Source: Knoxdaviesia capensis
Lineage: Eukaryota; Ascomycota; Sordariomycetes; Microascales; Gondwanamycetaceae
DNA: 64,000 bases
Direction: 5' to 3'
Assembly: GCA_001510575.1 (NCBI GenBank)
Contig: LNGK01000007.1
Span: 1,482,151 to 1,546,150, forward strand
Below the pieces are notes generated by a model. That model saw only the letters and a list, made by a program, of their open reading frames with translations, made no database searches and had not been told where the DNA came from. Positions within the stretch are counted from its first letter, which is position 1; every line of letters starts with the position of its first letter. A program made the translations under genes and the position numbers. Shown piece after piece: positions 27,525-40,301 of the stretch.

Positions 27525-28406
27525 GGCCTTTCCCTATTGCAGTGAGCATCTCGCCGGAAGGGTGTGTGGGACGAGCTCGGGAAAGGGCGCGGGTGGTGTG
27601 TGCCTCCCCCCCTGTAACCGGCTACGTCTGATGGTTGAACAGGTCGGCGATCAAATCCGCAAATCCCTGGTGGCACTCACGAAGGGTGTGTGTGTGTGCG
27701 TCCTCGATAGTGTGAATTGGTGGGACAAACAACGACAAAAAGCACCAAGAGGAAAGTCGAGTTGATACAGGACGCAAAGCGCGAAGGGGGGACGAGAAAC
27801 GAGAATGAGCAGCATATGCTTTCAAGACGGGAGGGGGTCTCTCCCAGTGTGTGCAAATCCCAAGTGCGGATGAACTGTTAGCCAGAGATAGAAGAGCGCA
27901 GAGAGGCGACAAGGAGAAACATGGGCCCATGGCCTGTCATGCCGTGGCGTTTGCTGATCCGATGCTACATGTTCCCCCCTCTCCTCCATGTAAGTCAGCA
28001 ACAATGTTGGGCCATCCATTCTCCGATGAACCGTATCCCCTGATTCTACCACCCAACATCGACATGGGTGGGAACCACCTCAGCAGGCCAAGGGGGGGCC
28101 AGTCTGGTTTGGCAAACAGAACATATACGCGAGTTATCACTGACATACGACCCTGGACAGCAAACGCCAAGTCGCCTGTATTGAAGGCCGCCGCCCTTCT
28201 GCATTCCAACCCCCGAGATAAAAACGTGGGCAAATAAAAAGAGAGACTCACATCACAGGCACTGGTGTGCTGCTGCTGATCTGGCGAAGATTGGACTACG
28301 TGGGATGGATCACGTTGATAGCGGTCTGGGAACGTCCGTCTCATGGCGAGACCGCACACGGATGAACCGTCGGCACGACTTCTCTCGAGTGGGCTCTTGG
28401 CACAGG

Positions 28407-28444
28407 ACTTACTGTACAGCACAGTACTGTAAAGAACAGTAAGT
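28407..28444. repeat. Inverted repeat around TACTGTA heptamers
   Basis: ACTTACTGT at 28407-28415 is the exact complement of ACAGTAAGT at 28436-28444. The 20-base spacer carries another TACTGTA. Two heptamers fall in 22 bp (28410 and 28425), one of the denser small clusters. Confidence 0.8.
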
Positions 28445-31400
28445 TTGACGAGAGAGAGAGAGGGAAACAACCCTGGGCAAAGATATCTCGCCATCGCCAG
28501 TATTATTTCGTTGGTCTTCGCCGGAACCTCACTTGGCCGAGGCGGTGTTGAGTGGTGGTATCTGGCCCGGTGGATGAACTTCCACAGACACACCCCCCCT
28601 TTGTGGTTCCGGACTCTTGGTACTGGGGCACTTTAACTTGGACTGGCATAGCTTGGCCTTGAACCGTAGTTGGACACATTCCAAGGAAGCATATATCTGG
28701 TTCTTCGTCCGGATGGTGGAAGTGCCGAACTCATATTACTCGGCCTTATCTCAAATTCACTGTATCAATATACAGGATATCACTTTGCCTCTTAGATACG
28801 AGCTCTATCCCCTCGGCCTCCAGTCCAGAGATTGGATGAACAGGAGCGCGCTGACCCCTCCAGTGCAAACACCCAGCACACACCCTACCGACCAGGATTC
28901 GCTAAACCCACCCCCCCGGCCGTGCGTCCCGGGCTTCTCAGACTCGCGTAATGTCAGTTAGGTCGCCGACCATATTTCCTTTTGATCTTATCCCGTTTGA
29001 GCCATCAAAGTCGCTCACGCGTACCACCTCCCGCACGCTGCCTCGGAAAAAATACCTGGCTGGTACCTTGTGTGTCCCCCCGGGAACGCAAGACCACTCA
29101 TACTCTCACACACACACACACATATAACCCTGGGTTGTGTCTGTGATTTCCATCCCCCCGTGGGGGGTTTCTTGTTCAACGAGCCAACGCCCAGAACAGA
29201 GGGAGAGAGAACCGGTGATCAGCGTCTAGGATTTGGGGAGTCCCGGACAAGGGTGTGTGTGTGTGTGTGCACGGAAAACATCCTCAGCAGAATTTGGCTC
29301 TGTCCAGTAGGGTATGCTTGAATGCTACTGCAATGCTTCCCACGGTCAACCACGATTTCTCGCAAAAGCGCTGCATGAGTGCTGGTCGCGCGGCTCAGGG
29401 CTTCAGATGAGAGAAGCGAATGGGTGATTGTCAGCCGTGTTTGCTCTCCTGGACCAGTTGTATGAGGAGGCCTGGAATGATTATCCGGTACGGAACTGGG
29501 GGTATTGCTACTTGGCTGCTACTGGACTTACATGCAGCATACAACCACGGATACCAGTCGTCCGTCCCTCGGTATCCCAGTCTGGCCATCCGGTCTTATC
29601 GCGCTCTCGCCTCCGCCTCACTGTTCTGGAATCTGGATCGTCGCTCGAATATGAGATATATGATAGTAGTGAACGTGGGGGGGAAGAAGATAGCGGTCGA
29701 GGGAGAAAGATGATCCGCCAAGCGAATCGCCGGGGCGCGAGAGGGCGGAGAATAGCGCGCTTTGTCTACCACCCGAACTTATCTCTCTTTCTCTCCTCGG
29801 AGGTCCAATCGGCCGTGACAGCTCGTTTTGGATCCCACCGCATCCTCTCCCCTCTTCACACCAACCTCTCGCTCCCTTTCGCGGTCCCGCCGATCACCCG
29901 TTTCTCCCTGTGCCACCAAATCTCGGGCCCTTCATCGGCCGCCTGACCCATGCGGGGGACCCGTCCCGCCGAGAACGACCAGCAACAGCAGTACCAGCGG
30001 CAGTGCTCTGATCGGTGTGCTGTGTGCCTCCCGGGGGATCAGCACGCCGCTGGAAGCCCTGCACAGCTGCATCTGGGCTGGCAGGTTCATAAGAACCGCC
30101 GACATGAAAGGAAAAAAGAGGGCAGATCTGCAAAAACAGTCCCGAAAAGGGCCCGACTGCTTTCTATCCCAGATACCTTGTGTGTGTTCTGGTGTTCTGG
30201 ATGCGCCAAGAACGCACAGCCAGTGCGCTAGTAGTGGTTGGTTGTTGTCCAATGGGTTTTAGGTGCAGGCCAGCTTTGAAGATCCATGATGTTGGGGTGT
30301 GTGTAGGGTTGGGGTTTGGATATAGGGTTACACGGGCTGTTCGTCGGCTGGGTCCGATCGGGCGTGCCGGCGCGGCGATAAAACCGCGACAACGGATGTC
30401 GGAATACAACACAGATCACGCATCCAGCCACGAAAGAAGGCAAGGTTTGCAAAGAATGAGTCCACCCCAATTCCCACAGTTCTCACCGCCAGTACAATCC
30501 CAACAGGAACTAACTTATTCAGGAAAATATTAACGGGAGAATGCACCTAACACTAACCCACCCCCAGTCCTCTCAACCCCGACAGCCGGCCGCCGATCGG
30601 GGGATCCGGAGCATGATCGGACGGAGGAGAGGAGAGGAGAGGAAAAAAAAAAAAGCAGATCGCAGCACAGCCACCGACGCAGGGAAACTCCCCCTCCATT
30701 ACCCACTTCCGCATTTCCTCGCGCTTCCCGCTCCGGCATGCACAAGAAATCAAGACACTCCGCCCTCCGGGGAGGAGGGACAGCAAAAAAAAAAAAAAAA
30801 GAAGAAAAAAAAAAAGCACGGAGTATGCACGTCCCTAACAATAGACACAACAACACGGGGAGGCTGTGCTTGCCGGTAGGTCGGATGAAGGTACCGATGG
30901 GGCCAAATCTGCAGCGTGACGGTACGTGTGTGACGTATTATTATTTTCATTAACTTTTTATATATATTTTTTGAAAAAGAATCTGTTTTTTGGGCTGTTT
31001 AGTGGTCCCTGTCACCGCCCTTCTGCAAGACTTTCCAGTGAGGCTGTGCAGTGAAGAAAAAACAGCCGTAGGGGGGGAACTGACCCGAACATTTGGCCGG
31101 GCCCAGCTGGACAAGGGCCCTGGAAAGACGACGAATTATGGGGGCCGGCATATGCACCATCGGGGGACGCGACACCCTAATGAACGTTTGACCCTCTCTA
31201 TACTACAGCGCGAGCGAGGGATCGACAGGACAGATGCGCTGGAACTCTGCAAAGGGTACAGCGCTTGTGTCGCTAAAGCACTCAGCGGTGTTCGTCCACT
31301 GAAGATTGCTTGCAGTTTTGCACACCCACTACTGCGAGTTGCTGCGCCTACTTCTAGGAACCGCCGGATCTATTTCTGGAAACACCACACATCGTCACAT

Positions 31401-32762
31401 CTTCTATAGGAAACAACAACCATCACGACGACATGGCATTGGTTTGGCATCGCTGTTCGGGGTACTTTTTTTCCCCCGGTCTGCCGACGATGATATCATC
31501 TGAGGGTGTTTCTGTGTGTCTTCTTGCTGTATCCCATCCGGGCTTTGGTCTCCGTCTCTCGGCTGCTCTTCCGGCCCTTGCGGCCAATATCTGCAGGCGG
31601 CCGCGCGCTGCGTTTCTTCTAATAGACGGGTGAACACATACACGCAGACAGATGACGATACGAGGGACAGCTGCCCCATGGCTGCTTCTAAAAAAAGGGT
31701 TCTGCATGCAGCACCCGCTCTCCTGATGGTCGTATGTCCTGCTCCCCACCACCACCACCACCACCGCCGCCGCCGCGTGCGACCGCCGCAGGGTCCCGGT
31801 CTTGCGTCCACCGGCCGTGGCTACATACAGGACCGGCACACCTTGGGACGAGTGCCAGACGCCCGCGGGTGCTTGCGTTGCGACCTCTGGGCCGCGCTGT
31901 CCGGCCCCTCTGCGTCTCATAGCACTGGTGGTGGTGGTGGTGTGGACATTGGACTCGGCAACAAGGCCCCAGCCTGTTGTGCGGTCTGTCCACTTTGGCC
32001 ATGCAGGAAACCCAAAGTCCCCCTGCTGCGTCAATGTTTGGCTGATCGCCCTCCTACCCCTAGCTGGACGGACGTGCTGTGCGCTGGCTAGTCTCGCGTC
32101 TCGTATTAGTGGTCGTGCTGGCCGTGCTGGCCGTGTATGGACAGTCCAGTACACGTCGTGTGGAGATCTCCGAGCCTGACTTTTCTATTGTTGTCGTTGT
32201 TGTGCAGATGGAGACGTGAGCGATGGCCCTGTCTTCCCACTCCGATTCGATGGCCACTTGAAGGGCTGCTTGCATGCACATTGTGTGTGTGTGTGGTTCC
32301 CCCCTCTTCCAGCTCTGATATGTCCCGAGGTCTACGCCGTGAGCACCTCGCCACATGCACACATATACTGTACACAGGAGATAGAGAGAGAGGGGGGGGA
32401 GGAGGGGAAAAGCACACCCACCAGCCTCCAACAAGCAGAAACGTGCTGGGATGGTATTCCCAGTTTCTGGAGAGAACAGCCAAAACTCAGGGGATGCAAA
32501 CCGCGTCCCCGAGGATCCCAGCCCTCGTGTTCTTTCTTGCTGTTGCGTTTTTGCCACTCCGCCCTCTATCCCGCAGATAGGGTATACCGAACGACCTCCC
32601 AGGCGGCCTCCGTCCATCCCACCACCAGCAGCGTAGCCAGAGACGGGCATCCTGGAAGCCTTTGGGATGGATCCAGTTGTTTCTCAAGGATTTCACTTCA
32701 CTCTCTCTTCATCGCAGATCCACTCTTGTAGCCTTAATCCCACACTTCAAACGAGACTAAGC

Positions 32763-32797
32763 AAAAAAAANAAAAAAAAAAAAAAAAAAAACCCCCC
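32763..32797 (+). other. A-homopolymer with one undetermined base, then C6
   Basis: A8, one N at 32771, about 20 A residues and then six C residues. It marks a low-confidence assembly position rather than a biological feature. Confidence 0.9.
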
Positions 32798-33003
32798 GAC
32801 CGGTCTGTGAGCCGGCCTCCGAAACCAGATCTCTACGCCCTGTCCTTGTCTATGAAGTAGTGTATGAGATTAGGCCTGGATAGTGTTCCCCCCCTTTCTC
32901 TCTCTCGGTGGCCGAGGGGTGGTGGAGGGATCATGCCGGCCGCGGGCTCGCGGGGAAGGCGTGTGTTTCCCATCGGCTGCTCGGAACCTACCGATCGGGG
33001 GGG

Positions 33004-33054
33004 NNNNNNNNNNNNNNNNNNNNNNNNNNNNNNNNNNNNNNNNNNNNNNNNNNN
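33004..33054. other. Assembly gap of 51 N inside a G-run
   Basis: Seven G residues precede the N run and eight follow it, so the missing sequence probably lies in or next to a G-homopolymer that sequencing failed to cross. The true gap length is unknown. Confidence 0.95.
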
Positions 33055-33734
33055 GGGGGGGGTCCGACGAGTCCTGTGTGTATCTGCAGAATCCAGGAAG
33101 ATTGGCTCGTTTCGCTCTGTTGCCTGGATGATATGTGTGGTCTGTGGACCTTTGACGCAGACCGCTCTTCCAGGAGTTGCGGCGGTTTGGTGGCGAGCAC
33201 ATCATCTCTGGCCGACGTATAGGGGTAGGTTAAGTAAGATGGCAGGATTCCCAGGATAGGAGACAGAGTATCTCACGTCGAAGTGCACAAGAAGCATGTA
33301 GACGGTAGGCAGTAAAAAATGCCATCGAATTGATATAAAAAAGAAAACGCACACAAATGCATGCATGCTGGAACTGTGGCTTCAGATGAATCTGTCGAGG
33401 AACAAGGCCTCTGCTCCCAAACTCCAAAACACCGTAACAATGAGAGTATGAAAAAAACGCAAATGACAGAGAACTGATCTAGGCTTCCAGATAGCCCTGT
33501 GCCCAGGTCCTAGGAGGACGGGAGGGGGGAAAGGAGGTGTTAGCCCTGAAGAGATGGATGCCCGGAGGCCGGACTCGAACCTGTCCAGAGCGCAACCATC
33601 GTGACGACAAGCCGCAAGTCGGGCGAGCGTGGGGTCGAGGCCGCGTTTGAGCGCAAGGCCGGTACCATACCGGAGCCGGAGTGAAAATGCGTGGCCATGT
33701 ACGAGATGCCGCAATCGTGCCTGGCTTGCCCAGC

Positions 33735-35319
33735 TCACAGATTTGCAACCTCGTTCCTCCAGCCCCATCCACCGGTCGAGTCATTCGGGATGTGTGTCAT
33801 GCCCGCTGCCCGGCAGATCATCATCACAATATCGCGGACCGCGCGAACCTCTTCGACTGACGCGCCGCCATTGAGCGCCCCGCGCAGGTGGCCCTTCAGC
33901 TGGGGATTGACCTACACAAATCGAAAACAACAAGACACGTTAGTCTGGGAATCCAGGACGCCCCAACCATGGACGGGGAGAAGGCACACTGTCTCCATAA
34001 AAGATAGCCGAAGAACACTCACATCCTGCGGAATCAAGCCCGCAATCAACACAAACGACGTCTCCGCGGGAGCCAGCACATTGGTATTGCTGAGGATGAA
34101 CCCGTACATCAGCCGCGCCGTGAGCCCCAGATCCTCCGTGCCCGACCGGTCCATCTGGCCCATGACGCGCTTGGACACCTTGCCGTACACCTTGTCGAAG
34201 AAGGTCTGGCCGCGCTGCAGGATCTGCGCGGACGGCGTGTGGTACATGTCGTGCGGCCGCTGCGTGGCCGAGGCGCCGGTTGCGGGCTCCTCGAGCATGT
34301 GGTCCGGGGTGACGGTCTTCAGTGAGAGGAGGGAGTTGATAGTCTAAGGGGTGGGGATGGGGTGTTAGTTGTGTGTTTGCAGTGTCGGCGCCGACAGCCG
34401 CTAATGAGTCTCGAACTAGCCTGCGGGTGACTCCTTGCCCAGAGACAGGAACCCATCTCCGGCATGACCGCCGTCTCCTTGAGGCCATTCTATAAACGAG
34501 CGGACATTTAGTTGAACGCGGCTAGCATCACCCCAGTCCCCGTAACCTATCAAGAGCTGCGCGGACGGGATTGCACCAGTTACTCCATCGCTACCAGCAG
34601 CAATCTGGCACGCACTTGCGAAACCTGTACATTATCACGCACGCCCTGTAACGTAAATGATTTCATGAGCCATACTCGGGATACACTTATCCCAATAGTG
34701 TTGGTGACAGCACGAGCCTGGTAGTGTACAAGGAGAGAGACCAGTGGATTGGCTCTTCACGATAGCCAGCCATGTCACAGGGAGAGGGATGCGGGCCCAA
34801 GATGAACGAATCGACGGAGCTGCGATGGTACTAGACCAAACCAAGAACTTCGACACAGCTGGGGGACTCTCATACCTTTGGTAGTCCGCCAATAGCGGCT
34901 GCTTTGACCAGGGCTTCACGCATGCGCCTTGTTATCAAGAGCTGCTCGTCTTCCGACGCGATCTTGTCGGCCGCTCCAGCACCATGCTGGAGAACATGGC
35001 GATACACTTTCGGAACCTCGTCTGCCCGGTTGAGTGCCGACAGGGTTGTAGCCGCGACAAAGTACCACACATTGTCCGGGAGCCCGGGGTACCGGCGGAT
35101 CGCTTCCAGAAGCTCGGGGGTAGCCAGCGACGCCGGCGCACCCGACGCGGCGGGTGGTGGCCGGGCCGGCGACGACTCTCCCGACGACGCCGGGGGCGAG
35201 GGCGGGAACGACGGCGCGGTAGCTGCGTTCATCACGGGCGTTGTGGGCACTGCGCCAGTCTCGGTCGCCACAGAGCCGACGGCCGGTGTCGAGCCGGCGG
35301 GATTCTGGCTTCCGGCCAT
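33735..35319 (-). CDS. AhpD/carboxymuconolactone decarboxylase-like protein
   Basis: Three exons on the minus strand: 35319-34876, 34343-34023 and 33911-33735. They are joined in phase 0 by GTATGA..TAG (532 bp, long for a fungus) and GTGAGT..TAG (111 bp), giving 313 aa. The Ser/Pro/Ala-rich N-terminus is followed by a helical domain opening TPELLEAIRRYPGLPDN, then by NPQLKGHLRGALNGG and a helix DIVMMICRAAG near the C-terminus, as in fungal proteins of the carboxymuconolactone decarboxylase family. No CxxC pair of the AhpD peroxidase type is visible, so the substrate and reaction are unknown. The start is uncertain: the frame stays open to ATGs at 35520, 35706 and 35787, and 35232 is also possible. 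I chose 35319 because codon bias is clearer downstream of it. The gene diverges from HRD1. Confidence 0.75.
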
Positions 35320-37259
35320 CGGCGCAGCTGCGGGCTCCACAGCCGGAGGACTCCCGGATGCCGCAGAAGAAGAAGAAAAAAGGGAAATCGCCGGCTTTTC
35401 CAGCCCTGACGGAGACGGGAGCGGATGTTGCTGGCGCGCAGATTTTGGCGTTGAACAGAACAAACGCCGCCAAAGCCAGTGAGACGAGGACGACGACGAA
35501 GATGGTGATGTTGGTGACATGCGGGATGTGGCAGGCGCAACCGGCACAGAGGAAGGGAAGTTGCCGACAGGAATAGCCGGAGTTGAAGCGAGGATTTGGT
35601 GGTAGCAGCGAATGTGACTCAGTGAAATCGACGACGGCAGAGCAGATGGTGAAGAAGACGAGAAGGTTATGGGAAGTTGAGGATGGCGGAAAAGGCAGCG
35701 GGGCATTATTATTGAGCAGACCTCAAGAAAATCTCGAGACGGTGTTGTCTTATGAGTTCTCAAAACTTCTCTTGTAAGTCTCATCATGGCTTATTTGCCC
35801 TGGCACAGCGGAGGCTACTTTTTGTTACCGCCTGTTTTCTCTCCCCACCAAACGTGCCAAGTTCCGAGCTTCTTGGAGGAGCCGTCACAGGCTTGAAAAG
35901 AACAGAGCACAGCAAGACGATTGGAAGTAGTGGATGGACCCCGGTATGATTCTGCCATATCGGCGTGCCTTTTCAACAGATCGTCACTGCCGGTGTATCT
36001 CGACAGGTGGCGCCAGAGCGGAGAGAACTAGAAATAGGGAGATCCGGAGGGTGCTGACCCTTCGGTGTGTCTCGGAGAACGGAAGTGAGGAAAACGCGAA
36101 GCTGCGCAAACGCGCCCAACAGACAGGAAGTCTGTAACACGTGCGATACTGTCACGTGAGGAATCCACGATATTCAAGAGCGGCCACTTTCACATGCCAG
36201 TTTCTCGTCTATGCGGAGAGCCGGGGAAAGCTGACCGAAAAGTAGAGTCCGAAATGCCCCTCCACGGACGGTAGATCGACGAAGATTGTAATATGCTTGT
36301 TTTCCATTGTTTTTGGTTTTCTTTTGTCCCCAGACATCGTCCGCTTGACGTGATTGAAGAGTCTCTGCGCTGTTGGGGAATCAGCCACAGAAAGGGCCGG
36401 TCGCGAGGGCTGGGGACAGCAAGCCACCATGCTCAACAAGACAAAGACGGCTTGGCACGAGGGTGGCTGCTGGTGGCAGGAAGCAGAAAGCAGAGCAGTA
36501 AGTAGGTCGGCGTTCGTTTCTTTGTTGCGCGTAAGGAAACGAATGCCTCAGCAATGATGGCTGCTGCTGTTGTGTCGGACCCTGAGAGACCCTGAAGACA
36601 ACCCTAAACAACCCTATTAGGCTCCAGTCAACCCCAATAACCCTAGCCCGATTCTCCGCACTCCGCATCTCTGACTCAGCCATCTGAGTCAGCCGCCGCC
36701 TCCGACAAACGTGTCCAAAGCTCCTGCCCTGCAGTGGAATGTTCCAAATGCGTTCAACGTCCAACGTGGTTTGTAAATCGTACATCATTGCAAGATCTGG
36801 CCCGTTTCTTGAACCTCATTTCTTGCATTCCCCCGCGTTCTTTGTTTTGATCGTTTTCTCATCAGCATCAGCATCTTCAATCTCCCTTTTCGTTCATTTG
36901 CCCCCCCTCGTCTCCTTGCTTCACAGGCCTTGCTTTTATTCCGACGTGTGGCTTCCCCGGACTTTGGGCGAGATATCGTTTTTCTCTTCCGTTTGATCTG
37001 TCCCAAGCTCCCTCTTATCGCCATCATGACCATGGGCCCATAATCCTCTGTTCATCGTTTTCTTCTCCTCCCCCTTTTATCTCACGTCAGAACCGTCTTT
37101 CCCACCCGGAGTCTTTTTTCTTCTTCCCCATTTTTGGCTACCAGTAGCTAGCTCGACCCAATCCTCTTCTCATACATCTTGCAGTCCGCCTGTCGCTCAC
37201 TAATCGAAGCTCTCGCATATCTAACCCACCCACGCTGCTTGCAGCTTTCGTCCGTCACG
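35320..37259. promoter_or_regulatory. Divergent intergenic region between the AhpD-like gene and HRD1
   Basis: This shared upstream region serves two genes transcribed away from each other. It includes possible extra N-terminal coding sequence of the minus gene (up to 35787). Telomere-repeat-like boxes (AACCCTAAA, AACCCTA and related) lie at 36600-36650, about 600 bp upstream of the HRD1 start. The last 400 bp before HRD1 are pyrimidine-rich, as is common in fungal promoters and leaders. I see no clear TATA box. Confidence 0.5.
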
Positions 37260-40200
37260 ATGCGTTTGGCGTGGTATGCCGGGGTAAGCGTTCACCGATG
37301 CACATTCACCTCCCATGGCTTGCTGTATGCTTCATCTTGCTATCCATGCGCCGTCTGCTAACCATGTCCTCTGCTTATCGATTCTGCAGGCGTCCACCGC
37401 CCTGGCTGGCACCGTAGTTGTGTCCGCCTTCGTTCAACGGGCCAACTTCTATTCGGCCATGGTCCATCTATCACAAAGCAACTTCTGCTTGCTAGTATGT
37501 AGTCCCCTATTGCTGTCGTTCAGTGGCCTTCGATCATGCGTCGGAAGCTATCTCGAGATCTGTCATTCATCCACCCCTCACTGCTTGATTCGTCCGTCTC
37601 CCTTGCAAAGATGCAGACACCATGGCCAGCTCCATCCCTCCGTAGCTTTGCTGACATGTTCTAACCACCTCTCTTGTCTTGCCTGCAGGTGCTCGTCAAC
37701 TTCTTTTATATCGTATACTGCTCGTTTATGTTTGGCCTGCAACGAATCTGCTACGGCGAACTCCGCGCCACCGAAGTCGAACAGCTCTCCGATCGGGCCT
37801 GGATCGCTATCACCGAAACCTGCCTGGCCATGACAACGTTCAGAGACGAGATCGGCGCATACTTCCTGGTCATGTTCACCGCTCTGGTCACCGGCAAAGT
37901 GTGGGGCTGGATTGGAGATGGCCGCGTCGAAATCTTCGAGCAGCAGCCGCCCGCCAACCCCGTCCTCTTCCATTCCCGCCTTACAATCTCGCTGCTGATG
38001 AGCATTCTCTACGACGCCTGGCTCTTCTACTATTGTGTTACAACCGTCATCGACCAGGCACGCCCCACCATGATGGTCATGTTCCTCTTCGAGTTTGCCA
38101 TCTTGGGTACTTCTTCCATGCGCACTCTAGTACGATACGCCCTTGGTTTGACCGATGCGAGAATAGTCAAGGAGCAGACGACCAAACGCCTTAAAGAGCG
38201 ACGCCTCGAGGTGCAGACCCGCCGAGACGAAATCATCAAGCAACGGGCAGAGAACCCTCCTGACGAGGGCGCCCAACTCGACCCTCTTCCAGACCCGGAG
38301 GACATTGATGAAATGGACATTGAGGTTCCCGGCTGGGAAAGCAAGGGTCAATGGCTCCTGAGTCTTGATCTAGCTACCGAGTTTGTCAAGCTCATAATCT
38401 ACTTGATTTTCTTCATCGTTCTTACGTCGTTCTACGGCCTTCCCTTCCACATCCTCCGCGACCTCTATCTAACGGCGACCGCCTTTACCAAGAGTGTGCT
38501 TGCGCTCATGAAGTATCGCCGCGCCGTTCAGAGCATGAGCCGCTATCCCGACGCAACAGCCGAGCAACTGCAACTCCAGGACACATGCATCATCTGCCGC
38601 GAAGACATGAAACCATGGGATCCTACCGATACCACCGCCGTGGAGCGCGTTCGGCCCAAGACACTCCCTTGCGGCCATATTCTTCATTTCGGCTGCCTGA
38701 AGTCGTGGTTGGAGCGCCAGCAAGTGTGTCCAACATGTCGTAGTTCGGTTGTTGAAGACACTCGGAACAACGGTGCTGCGCAGCAAAATATGAGAGCTGT
38801 TGCGCCCGGTGCTGCCGCAGCGGCAGGCGCGCGGCCTGGAGCTGGAGGCGGTGGTGCGCAAAACCCGGCGGCCCCTCAGCCTGGAGCGGCGGCCGGCGGG
38901 GCGGCCGGGGATGCTGCGGCGCAACCCGCCGCTGGTGGACAGCTCGGGCAGCGCCCACGAATGCAGGTCAGAGCGTTGAACCTGGGCCCGCTCAGAGTGC
39001 AATTGGTTCATGGCATCCGACAAGGCGAGGTGCAGGAGTTTTTGGCGGCGGCGCAACAGCTTAATGGCCAAGGCGATGCTGACGGCCATCCGACCCCGAC
39101 ACCAGACAGCGATGCGGTGCCCAGCGGTGGAGCCGAGCCGGGCGATGCCATTTCCGAGGTTCGGGAACAACTCCACCGATTGGACCACCTGATCGAGCGC
39201 GAGATGTCTTCGTTGCAAATCGCTCAACATGAGCTTCACCTCTACAACCAGCTGGTGTCAGAGATGGCGCGGTTGCGGCAGCTGTCTCATGAACGACAAC
39301 AGGGGCAGGAGCCTAGTGCGCAGACATCGTCTCCAACACCGGGCATGACGCCCACCCCGACAGCAGCCCCCGGCGCTACCGCTACGCCTCCGGCACCAAC
39401 GCAAGCGCCGTCGTCTTCGGACACTCCTAACACACAACCCCCACCAAACCAGCAACCGCCTGGCAACAGACAGCCGGCCATGCCGCACTTTGCGGTTTCC
39501 CGCATCAACACTCCACACTACAAGCACCTGGTAGGGACTACGGCGCAAGCCATTCCTTCAGGACACCCGGGGTTGCCTCCTGGAGTTGTTCTTCCGCAAG
39601 GATGGAGTCTCTTACCACTGGAACGGGCAGATGGCGTGGCGAACTCTGCAGCGTCCAGCTCTAGTGGCGTCAGCATGTCGGTGCTTCAGCAGCACCAGCC
39701 AGCGGCGCCAGCTGGCCAGCAAGTACCACAGCAGACCCTGTTCCAACAGCCGGGACATCCCAACCAACACCGGGCGTTACAGCCTGAGATACAGCACGGG
39801 GTTCGGCCCACGTCAACAATTTCTGAAGATAGGAATCTGACGTGGGGATTCACGAGCCAAGAAGTCACGCAGGGCGTCACCATTACGCGATCAGGCCCGA
39901 GCGACCCGGCGGTGCCACAGCCCCACACTGCTGGAGTTGTAGCCGCGCCGGAGGATGACCTGTTGGGCGACCTCCACTCCGCTCCGGCAGCTACTTCCGA
40001 AGCGGCCGCCAAACCGGATGTGGAAGAGGACGATGACGAAGAAGAAGACGAAGAGGAGGAGGAGGAGGATGAAGAGGAGGAGGATGAGGAGGAGGATGAA
40101 GACGAGGAGGAAGATGATGACAAAGAGAAGAAGAAGGAAGTTGAAAAAGAGGAGGACGACGATGAAGAAGAAGAAGAGGAGGACGACGACGACAACGACG

Positions 40201-40301
40201 ACGACGAAGAACCCCCGGCGCCGTCACGTGCGGCGGCGGCGAAAGCCGCACTTGCGCGAGCGCATGCGGCCCGTATTGAAGAGGCATCGGAGTCGGACTA
40301 A
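37260..40301 (+). CDS. hrd1: ERAD RING-type E3 ubiquitin ligase HRD1 (synoviolin)
   Basis: Three exons, 37260-37283 (24 nt), 37390-37494 and 37689-40301, all joined in phase 0, encode 913 aa. Hydrophobic helices fill roughly residues 1-190 and 250-290, as in the ER membrane domain of HRD1. A RING-H2 domain follows, with CIIC (C343, C346), CGHILHFGC (C371, H373, H376, C379) and CPTC (C390, C393). HRD1 ubiquitinates misfolded ER proteins, and in yeast HMG-CoA reductase, for Cdc48-dependent extraction and proteasomal degradation. After the RING come an Ala/Gly-rich linker, a probable coiled coil (about 530-580), a Pro/Gln/Thr-rich region and an extreme Asp/Glu tail (about 821-885) ending in a short Ala-rich helix. 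The MRLAWYAG start on a tiny exon is typical of fungal HRD1. It diverges from the AhpD-like gene. Confidence 0.95.
40025..40212 (+). repeat. GAR (Asp/Glu codon) low-complexity tract in the HRD1 tail
   Basis: About 190 bp made almost entirely of GAA, GAG, GAT and GAC codons with a short Lys-rich break. It encodes the acidic C-terminal tail. It is in frame and free of stops. The reverse strand reads as a Ser-rich open frame only because of this composition. Confidence 0.9.

Larger units (their letters stand above)
22001..33734. other. Gene-free region, right part, next to the first gene
   Basis: No gene is supported up to the stop codon at 33735. The frames of 130-240 codons around 28-32 kb are low-complexity or mirror each other on both strands. 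The stretch holds a G17 run (about 23131-23147), a three-copy decamer repeat (24491-24520), a TCC repeat near 26.73 kb, a (TG)17 repeat (27490-27523), an inverted repeat (28407-28444), A-tracts near 30.64 and 30.79 kb, CAC/CGC triplets at 31.74 kb and assembly gaps at 32771 and 33004-33054. No tRNA that folds properly was found. Confidence 0.6.
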